From Sphingomonadaceae bacterium (GTDB lineage: Bacteria > Pseudomonadota > Alphaproteobacteria > Sphingomonadales > Sphingomonadaceae): a stretch of 64,000 nucleotides of DNA. This document shows positions 58,920 to 64,000 of this stretch, piece by piece. The translations under genes and the position numbers were made by a program. The stretch spans positions 62,001 to 126,000 of the forward strand of contig JAFAZF010000058.1 in the NCBI GenBank assembly GCA_019239915.1, given 5' to 3'. Within the stretch, counting starts at the first letter, position 1. The number at the start of each line of letters is the position of its first letter. The notes beneath the pieces were generated by a model. The model made no database searches. It was not told the DNA's origin and saw only the letters and a program-made list of their open reading frames with translations.

Positions 58920-59013
58920 CCCCTCCCTGGAAGGGAGGGGTTGGGGTGGGTTGCTATCGGCAGCGCACCTCGCCCATCTACCCACCCCCGACCCCTCCCG
59001 TCCAGGGAGGGGG
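58920..59013. repeat. Inverted-repeat element between hslV and hslU
   Basis: CCCCTCCCTGGAAGGGAGGGG and TTGGGGTGGGT (58920-58951) and ACCCACCCCCGACCCCTCCC plus GTCCAGGGAGGGG (58980-59013) are inverted copies with a centre of about 28 bases. They form hairpins themselves. The right arm ends next to the hslU start, and GGGGGGAG, which is probably the hslU ribosome-binding site, is at its edge. An element of this kind inside a core operon could affect hslU expression. Confidence 0.82.
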
Positions 59014-59022
59014 GAGTATAGA

Positions 59023-60327
59023 ATGAACGACGCCCTCACCCCCAAGGCCATCGTCGCCGCGCTCGACCAGCACATCATCGGTCAGACAGAGGCCAAGCGC
59101 GCGGTCGCGGTCGCGCTGCGCAACCGCTGGCGCCGCCAGCGTCTCGCGCCCGAGCTGCGCGAGGAGGTCAGCCCCAAGAACATCCTGATGATCGGGCCGA
59201 CCGGCTGCGGCAAGACCGAGATCAGCCGCCGCCTCGCCAAGCTCGCCGATGCACCGTTCGTGAAGGTGGAAGCCACCAAGTTCACCGAGGTCGGCTATGT
59301 CGGCCGCGACGTCGAGCAGATCGCGCGCGATCTCGTCGAGGAGGCGATCCGGCTGGAGCGCGAGCGCCGCCGCGGCGCGGTCAAGGAAAAGGCCGAGGAG
59401 GCGGCGCGCGAGCGGTTGCTCGACGCGCTCGTCGGCAAGGACGCGTCCGCCGCGACCCGCGAGAGCTTCGCCCGGCGCTTCGCCGACGGCCATCTCGAGG
59501 CCAGCGAGATCGAGATCGAGGTCGAGGACCAGCCCAACATGCCGTTCGAGATTCCCGGCATGGGCGGCCAGGTCGGCATGATCAACCTGTCCGATATGAT
59601 GGGCAAGGCGTTCGGCGGCGGCCAGCGCTCGAAGCGTCGCCGCATGAACGTCCGCGCCGCCTGGACTAAACTGGTCGAGGAGGAGAGCGACAGAAGGCTC
59701 GATCAGGATGATCTCAACCGCGCCGCGCTCGCCGACGCCGAGGCTAACGGCATCGTCTTCCTCGACGAGATCGACAAGATCGCAGTCAGCGATGTACGCG
59801 GCGGATCGGTCAGCCGCGAGGGCGTGCAGCGCGACCTGCTGCCGCTGATCGAGGGGACGACGGTCGCGACCAAATATGGTCCGATCAAGACCGACCACAT
59901 CTTGTTCATCGCGTCGGGCGCCTTCCACGTCGCCAAGCCCTCCGACCTGTTGCCCGAGCTGCAGGGCCGCCTGCCGATTCGGGTGGAGCTGAAGGCGCTG
60001 ACCGAGGCCGATTTCGTCGCGATCCTCTCAGACACGCGTGCGAGCCTAGCCGAGCAATATCGTGCGCTACTCGCGACCGAAGAGGTCACGATCGAGATCA
60101 CGCCGGAAGGCATTGCCGCGATCGCCCGCATCGCCGCGGAGGTGAACGAGAGCGTCGAGAATATCGGCGCGCGCCGGCTCCAGACGGTGATGGAGAAGCT
60201 GCTCGAGGAAGTCAGCTTCGACGCCGAGGAGCGGCGCGGCACGGCGCTGGCGGTGGACGCGGCCTATGTCGAGGCGCAGCTCGCGGGGATCGCGAAGAAC
60301 ACGGATCTGTCGAAGTACGTGCTCTAG
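59023..60327 (+). CDS. hslU: HslU ATPase subunit of the HslVU protease
   Basis: About 434 residues starting [20 protein letters not shown] at the ATG at 59023; the frame is open upstream through repeat sequence, which is not protein. Walker [10 protein letters not shown] (about 60), Walker [12 protein letters not shown] (about 245), the family I-domain insertion between them (about 110-230), sensor regions, and the C-terminal ISKYVL-type tail (here DLSKYVL) that docks HslV. It unfolds substrates and feeds them to HslV in the cytoplasm. Gene order hslV-hslU is normal. Confidence 0.97.
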   Translation: MNDALTPKAIVAALDQHIIGQTEAKRAVAVALRNRWRRQRLAPELREEVSPKNILMIGPTGCGKTEISRRLAKLADAPFVKVEATKFTEVGYVGRDVEQIARDLVEEAIRLERERRRGAVKEKAEEAARERLLDALVGKDASAATRESFARRFADGHLEASEIEIEVEDQPNMPFEIPGMGGQVGMINLSDMMGKAFGGGQRSKRRRMNVRAAWTKLVEEESDRRLDQDDLNRAALADAEANGIVFLDEIDKIAVSDVRGGSVSREGVQRDLLPLIEGTTVATKYGPIKTDHILFIASGAFHVAKPSDLLPELQGRLPIRVELKALTEADFVAILSDTRASLAEQYRALLATEEVTIEITPEGIAAIARIAAEVNESVENIGARRLQTVMEKLLEEVSFDAEERRGTALAVDAAYVEAQLAGIAKNTDLSKYVL

Positions 60328-60351
60328 ACTCCACCAACCGACCATTCGAAG

Positions 60352-60457
60352 CCGTTCGTGCTGAGGAGCCGCTGAGCGAAGTCGAAGCGGCGTCTCGAAG
60401 TACCCGCCCTTCGAGACGGGCCTTCGACTGCGCTCAGTCCCTCCTCAGGGCGAACGG
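60352..60457. repeat. Dispersed palindromic repeat after hslU
   Basis: CCGTTCGTGCTGAGGAGCCG and CTGAGCGAAGTCGAAG on the left and the reverse complement of CTTCGACTGCGCTCAG plus CCTCCTCAGGGCGAACGG on the right form an inverted pair around CGTCTCGAAG...CTTCGAGACG, itself a hairpin. It belongs to the same family as the one at 58174. It may act as a transcription stop after hslU. Confidence 0.82.
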
Positions 60458-60480
60458 TCTCACACTTCGAGCGGCGGTTC

Positions 60481-60825
60481 TTACCCCCGCGCCAGCAGCG
60501 TCACGGCGGCGAGCTGGCGCTGGGTGAAGCCCATGCCGAGCAGGCGCCTGGCGATCTCGGCGGCGTCGCGGCGGCCGCGCGCGGTGCAGACGAAGCGGCG
60601 CAGCATCTCGAGGCGCGGATCGGCGAGCGGACGCTGCGGCTCCCAGCCGGTGAGCGCCGTCCACAGCCGCCGCAGCCGCTGGCGCAGTCGCGACGGCTCG
60701 GCGACGCCGGCGCAGCGGAGCTCGCCCGCCTCGCGCAGCGCGAGGCGCACCACCTTCCACTCCAGCGCGCTCAGCGCGGGTGCCTCGATGCGCTCGCCGG
60801 CGTGCATTGCGATCTGTGCGCTCAT
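60481..60825 (-). CDS. Hypothetical protein
   Basis: About 114 residues from the ATG at 60825, with GGGAG seven bases upstream. Sequence: MSAQIAMHAGERIEAPALSA then LEWKVVRLALREAGELRCAG, RLRQRLRRLWTALTGWEPQR, and a C-terminal CTARGRRDAAEIARRLLGMG ending in AAVTLLARG. It is helical and arginine-rich, and has no motif I recognise. It is downstream of wrbA on the same strand by 30 bases, so it may share its transcript. The frame is complete, and the amino-acid composition fits real coding sequence, but the function is unknown. Confidence 0.65.
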   Translation of the reverse strand: MSAQIAMHAGERIEAPALSALEWKVVRLALREAGELRCAGVAEPSRLRQRLRRLWTALTGWEPQRPLADPRLEMLRRFVCTARGRRDAAEIARRLLGMGFTQRQLAAVTLLARG

Positions 60826-60855
60826 GATCCTGCTCCCGCTGTCCATGCCGCCGGA

Positions 60856-61461
60856 TTAGGCGCCGGCGGCGAGCTTCGCTGTGATCTCGGCCACATGGCG
60901 ACCCTGGAAGCGCGCGCCTTCGAGCTCCACGTCGGAGGGCTGGCGCGAGCCGTCGCCGTTGGCGATCGTCGTGATGCCGTAAGGCGAGCCGCCGTGCACC
61001 GCGCCCACGCCCATCTGCCCGGCGAAGCTGTAGGGCAGCCCGACGATCACCATGCCGAAGTGCAGCAGGTTGGTGATGATCGAGAACAGCGTGGTCTCCT
61101 GCCCGCCATGCTGCGTCGCGGTCGAGCTGAACGCCGACCCGACCTTGCCGACCAGCTTGCCCGACTGCCATAGGCCGCCGGCCTGATCGAGGAATGCCGC
61201 CATCTGCGAGCTGATGCGGCCGAAGCGGGTGCCGGTGCCGACGATGATCGCGTCATAGTCGGCAAGCTCCGCGATCGTCGCGACCGGCGCCGCCTGATCG
61301 AGCTTGAAGTGATGCGCCTTGGCGACCTCCTCGGGAGCCGTCTCGGGCACGCGCTTGATGTCGACCGCCGCGCCGGCCTCGCGCGCGCCCTCGGCGATGG
61401 CCTCCGCCATGCGCTCGATATGGCCATAGCTCGAATAATAGAGGACGAGGATCTTGGGCAT
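60856..61461 (-). CDS. wrbA: NAD(P)H:quinone oxidoreductase WrbA (flavodoxin family)
   Basis: A 201-residue flavodoxin-like protein. The FMN phosphate loop [20 protein letters not shown] (9-28) follows the first strand PKILVL, then [19 protein letters not shown], the active-site [17 protein letters not shown], and [20 protein letters not shown]. It reduces quinones by two electrons, protecting against redox stress, as a tetramer in the cytoplasm. It stands upstream of the hypothetical gene and is preceded by the palindromic repeat that ends at 61561. Confidence 0.95.
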   Translation of the reverse strand: MPKILVLYYSSYGHIERMAEAIAEGAREAGAAVDIKRVPETAPEEVAKAHHFKLDQAAPVATIAELADYDAIIVGTGTRFGRISSQMAAFLDQAGGLWQSGKLVGKVGSAFSSTATQHGGQETTLFSIITNLLHFGMVIVGLPYSFAGQMGVGAVHGGSPYGITTIANGDGSRQPSDVELEGARFQGRHVAEITAKLAAGA

Positions 61462-61487
61462 GGAAGAACTCCGTAGCTTAGGGAACC

Positions 61488-61561
61488 GTGCTCCGGCGAA
61501 AGCCGGAGCCCAGAGCCGAAAGCGCGATGCCTGCTCTGGGCTCCTGCTTCCGTAGGAGCAC
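61488..61561. repeat. Inverted repeat between wrbA and the pirin gene
   Basis: GTGCTCCGGCGAAAGCCGGA and GCCCAGAG on the left and the reverse complement of CTCTGGGCTCCTGCTTCCGT plus AGGAGCAC on the right, with inner hairpin CTCCGGCGAAAGCCGGAG. The two arms match at their ends (GTGCTC / GAGCAC type) and in CCCAGAG/CTCTGGG. This is the third repeat class in this region. Confidence 0.78.
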
Positions 61562-61570
61562 TGAAGAAAG

Positions 61571-62269
61571 TTAGGCGGCGTCGACGAGGACGAGCTCGGC
61601 GTCTTCGAGCGCCGTCACCTTGAGCGTCTCGACGTCGGCGATCGCGGCGCCGTCACGCGGCTCGAGCGTCACGTCGTTGGCGACGACACGGCCCTTCGCC
61701 GGCACGAGATAGCCCTTGCGGCCGGCTGCGAAGCGGTACTCGATCGTCTCGCCGGCCTTGACGGTGGCGCCCGCGACCCGTGCCGAGGTGCGGATCGGCA
61801 GCGCGTCGTCATCGCCGGGCAGTCCGCTCGCGAGCGTGACGAAGCGGCCGGCGCGGCCATCCTTCGGAAACGGCCGGCTGCCCCAGCTCGGCTGGCCACC
61901 CTTGGCATCGGGGATGATCCAGATCTGGAAGAGCGTGGTGGCGACATCCTCCATGTTGAATTCGCTGTGCGCGATGCCGCTGCCGGCGGACATCACCTGC
62001 ACGTCGCCGGCTTCGGTACGGCCCTTGTTGCCGAGATTGTCCTGGTGCGTGATCGCACCCTCGCGGACATAGGTAATGATCTCCATGTCGGCGTGCGGGT
62101 GCGGCGGGAAGCCGCTCTTCGGCGCGATCGTGTCGTCGTTCCAGACCCGGAGTGAACCCCAATGGGTGCGCGCCGGATCGCGATAGTCCGCGAACGAGAA
62201 ATGGTGGTGGGCATCGAGCCAGCCGTGGTCGGCGGCGCCGAGGCTGGCGAAGGGGCGGCGTTCGATCAT
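61571..62269 (-). CDS. Pirin-family (YhhW-type) quercetinase-like cupin
   Basis: About 232 residues from the ATG at 62269 ([20 protein letters not shown], with GGAGACAGGA before it). The metal site is [20 protein letters not shown], where H-x-H and E are three of the ligands, plus the fourth in GSGIAHSEF. The N-terminal [11 protein letters not shown] is typical of the YhhW group. Such proteins are iron-binding cupins: some oxidise quercetin, others regulate transcription factors. It is divergent from a LysR-type gene, with which it shares an inverted-repeat operator. Confidence 0.9.
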   Translation of the reverse strand: MIERRPFASLGAADHGWLDAHHHFSFADYRDPARTHWGSLRVWNDDTIAPKSGFPPHPHADMEIITYVREGAITHQDNLGNKGRTEAGDVQVMSAGSGIAHSEFNMEDVATTLFQIWIIPDAKGGQPSWGSRPFPKDGRAGRFVTLASGLPGDDDALPIRTSARVAGATVKAGETIEYRFAAGRKGYLVPAKGRVVANDVTLEPRDGAAIADVETLKVTALEDAELVLVDAA

Positions 62270-62349
62270 GTCCTGTCTCCTGGATGGAGCGAGCATCGGC
62301 TCGTTGAACGCCAAGATAAGGATTGCGTCGCGTTCGGAAATAGAAATGA

Positions 62350-62368
62350 TCGAAACGTATCGTTTCGA
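62350..62368. promoter_or_regulatory. Inverted repeat in the divergent pirin/LysR promoter
   Basis: TCGAAACG (62350-62357), TAT, CGTTTCGA (62361-62368): a perfect 8-bp inverted repeat with a 3-bp centre. It ends 10 bases before the LysR start and lies 80 bases upstream of the pirin start. Position and symmetry fit the binding site of the adjacent LysR regulator, repressing its own gene and controlling pirin. Confidence 0.65.
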
Positions 62369-62378
62369 GGAATTACCT

Positions 62379-63299
62379 ATGGCGCTGCCGGATTTCGAAG
62401 CCTGGGCAATCTTCGCGAAGGTCGCGGAGCGCGGTGGCTTCAGCGCCGCGGCGGCCGACCTCGGCTTCTCCAAGCCGACCGTGTCCAAGGCAGTCGCGCG
62501 GCTCGAGACACGGCTCGGCGCGCCGCTGTTTAGCCGCAGCTCGCGACGGCTCTCGCTCACCGATAGCGGCCGCCGCGCGCTCGATCGCGCGCAGGCGCTG
62601 CTCGCCGACGGCGAGGCGATCGAGGCCGATCTCGCCGAATGCGCCGAGGAACCGCGCGGCCGGGTCCGCCTCGCCGCACCAATGTCGTTCGGCATCCGTC
62701 ACCTCGGCCCGCTGCTCCCCGCGTTCCTCGAACGCTATCCGCAGATCGAGATCGAGCTCAGCCTCAGCGACAGCCGCATCGACCTGATCGGCGACGGCGT
62801 CGACGTCGCGCTGCGCATCGGCGTGCTCGGCGATTCGGCGCTGCGCGCGCGCCGTCTGTTCGATGTGCGGACGGTGCTCGCCGCCGCCCCCGCCTATCTC
62901 GAACGCGCCGGCGCGCCCGAGCATCCGCGCGATCTCGAACGGCACGCGGCGATCCTCTACACGCATGTCGCGACGCCGGCGCTCTGGCATTTCGAGCATC
63001 CGCTGGAAGGCAACTGCACCGTGCGCGTCCACGGCCGGCTGCTCGCGAACAATGCCGACGTGGTGACGCCCGCGCTGCTCGCGGGTGCCGGCATCGCCCG
63101 CGAGCCCGAGTTCTTGCTGTGGGACGAGCTGCGCGCCGGCCGCCTGGTCGAGCTGCTGCCAGGCTGGAGCTCGGCCGCGGCCGGGCTCTACGTCGTCACC
63201 CCACCCTCGCCGCTGCGGCCGGCCCGCGTCACCGCGCTGATCGACTTCCTTGCGAGCCGCTTCGCGCGCGCGCCCTGGGCGCACATGCCGATGAGCTAA
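62379..63299 (+). CDS. LysR-family transcriptional regulator
   Basis: A 306-residue LysR protein starting MALPDFEAWAIFAKVAERGG at the ATG at 62379, six bases after GAGGA. The helix-turn-helix is FSAAAADLGFSKPTVSKAVA (21-40), followed by RLETRLGAPLFSRSSRRLSL and TDSGR. The effector domain (90-300) contains RVRLAAPMSFGIRHLGPLLP and an ending similar to AaeR/DsdC-like regulators. It probably controls the divergent pirin gene; LysR-pirin pairs are frequent in proteobacteria. The operator lies immediately upstream. Confidence 0.93.
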   Translation: MALPDFEAWAIFAKVAERGGFSAAAADLGFSKPTVSKAVARLETRLGAPLFSRSSRRLSLTDSGRRALDRAQALLADGEAIEADLAECAEEPRGRVRLAAPMSFGIRHLGPLLPAFLERYPQIEIELSLSDSRIDLIGDGVDVALRIGVLGDSALRARRLFDVRTVLAAAPAYLERAGAPEHPRDLERHAAILYTHVATPALWHFEHPLEGNCTVRVHGRLLANNADVVTPALLAGAGIAREPEFLLWDELRAGRLVELLPGWSSAAAGLYVVTPPSPLRPARVTALIDFLASRFARAPWAHMPMS

Positions 63300-63420
63300 A
63301 GGATCCGTAGCGCAATAAAATTTTGCGGGATTGGCTTGTGCGAGTGCGAACGGCTATGGCCGATCGCCCGAAGGTTCAGACTCGCAACGCGTTTTAACGA
63401 AAGAGCGACAGCGGCGGCGG

Positions 63421-64000
63421 ATGACGAGCGTGCACAAGTCCCTGGCCGCAGCCGCGCTCGCGCTGCTTCTCACCGGTTGTGGCGGCAAGCCCAAGCAAGG
63501 GCCGCCGCCGCCACCAACCGTTGGCGTCGTAACGGTGCGGACGCAGCCGGTCGCGATCACGACAGAGCTTCAGGGCCGCACCGACGCCTTCGTGACGTCG
63601 GATGTGCGCCCGCAGGTCTCCGGCATCATCCGGCGGCGGCTGTTCACGGAGGGCTCGCGCGTCCGCAAGGGTCAGCCTCTCTATCTGATCGATCCCGCAC
63701 CCTATCGCGCCGCGCTCGCCCAGGCTCTTGCGCAGCTGCAGAGCGCGCAGGCCAACCGCGTGACCGCCGAGCTCAAGAACGAGCGCTACCAGCAGCTCGT
63801 CAAGGTCAACGCCGTCGCCAAGCAGGATGCCGACGACGCCCGCGCCGCCGCCGGCCAGGCGGTCGCCGCCGTCGGCGAGGCGCAGGCGCAGGTCCAGACC
63901 GCGCGGATCAATCTCCACTACACCAACGTCAACGCGCCGATCTCCGGCCGCATCGGCCGCTCCTCGGTCACCGTCGGTGCGTTGGTCACCGCGAGCCAGA
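63421..64000 (+). CDS. RND efflux periplasmic adaptor (AcrA/MexA-type), N-terminal part
   Basis: The 5' part of a membrane-fusion protein gene (about 193 codons, continuing past the window edge). Starts MTSVHKSLAAAALALLLTGC, a lipoprotein signal peptide with LLTGC lipobox (Cys at 20), then a Pro-rich linker GPPPPP, VGVVTVRTQPVAITTELQGR, TDAFVTSDVRPQVSGIIRRR, LFTEGSRVRKGQPLYLIDPA (lipoyl domain) and helical hairpin (ALAQLQSAQANRVTAELKN, ERYQQLVKVNAVAKQDADDA). This is the periplasmic link of a tripartite drug pump, with an RND pump and outer-membrane channel expected downstream. The ATG is at 63421, in a reasonable context. Confidence 0.93.
   Translation, partial: MTSVHKSLAAAALALLLTGCGGKPKQGPPPPPTVGVVTVRTQPVAITTELQGRTDAFVTSDVRPQVSGIIRRRLFTEGSRVRKGQPLYLIDPAPYRAALAQALAQLQSAQANRVTAELKNERYQQLVKVNAVAKQDADDARAAAGQAVAAVGEAQAQVQTARINLHYTNVNAPISGRIGRSSVTVGALVTASQ

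Noticed and set aside
58951-59022. N-terminal extension of HslU
   Set aside because: The upstream in-frame codons are translated repeat sequence; HslU homology starts at the ATG at 59023.
1-64000. CRISPR array, insertion sequence or transposase
   Set aside because: No regularly spaced direct repeats and no transposase-like frame were seen on either strand.

Overview
The window looks like chromosomal DNA of a GC-rich alphaproteobacterium, most likely a sphingomonad (Sphingomonadaceae). This rests on high GC, a TonB-dependent receptor serving a catabolic cluster, the hslV-hslU pair, and palindromic intergenic repeats of a kind common in these genomes. No rRNA gene, CRISPR array, transposase or integrase is visible.

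Region 1 (about 1-53,300) is a dense catabolic cluster for an acyl-CoA-activated substrate. It holds three AMP-forming acyl-CoA ligases, a tandem CaiB/BaiF CoA-transferase, eight acyl-CoA dehydrogenase genes in four adjacent pairs, three enoyl-CoA hydratase/isomerases, a two-hotdog MaoC-type dehydratase and three thiolase-fold proteins. One of the thiolases is a cysteine-less Ltp2-like protein, and a DUF35 protein lies 4 kb away. It also has six SDRs, two aldehyde dehydrogenases, a beta-hydroxyacid dehydrogenase, two ACAD10/11- or LvaA-like phosphotransferases, a cytochrome P450, two ferredoxins, a metal-dependent amidohydrolase, a CrtC-like beta-barrel protein, a TonB receptor and four regulators (one GntR, three TetR). 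The architecture recalls bacterial steroid or bile-acid side-chain degradation: heteromeric dehydrogenases and an aldolase-type thiolase with DUF35. No ring-cleavage dioxygenase is present, so the substrate cannot be named. It is probably a branched or alicyclic isoprenoid-like acid.

Region 2 (about 53,300-53,360) is a boundary. The 3' part of a tRNA gene (end of the anticodon loop, T arm, acceptor strand) stands without its 5' half. This is the scar expected at one end of an element integrated into a tRNA gene. Gene content, GC and repeat content all change here.

Region 3 (about 53,360-64,000) looks like core chromosome: a PPOX-fold protein, a small exported protein, an L-2-hydroxyglutarate oxidase-like enzyme, a DUF559 gene between inverted repeats, SnoaL and cyclic-nucleotide-binding proteins, a GH108 muramidase, a DUF486 membrane protein, hslV-hslU, wrbA, pirin with a divergent LysR gene, and the start of an RND periplasmic adaptor. 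Six palindromic dispersed repeats sit between these genes. I saw none in Region 1.

Inferred logic of the cluster: the receptor imports the compound, P450/ferredoxin and the dehydrogenases oxidise it to an acid, the ligases and CoA-transferase make the thioester, paired dehydrogenases with hydratases, SDRs and thiolases shorten it, and the Ltp2/DUF35 pair may remove a branched end by retro-aldol cleavage. The two kinases suggest that a hydroxyacyl-CoA is phosphorylated. A nonsense codon in one hydrolase and a frameshift in the DUF559 gene show some decay.
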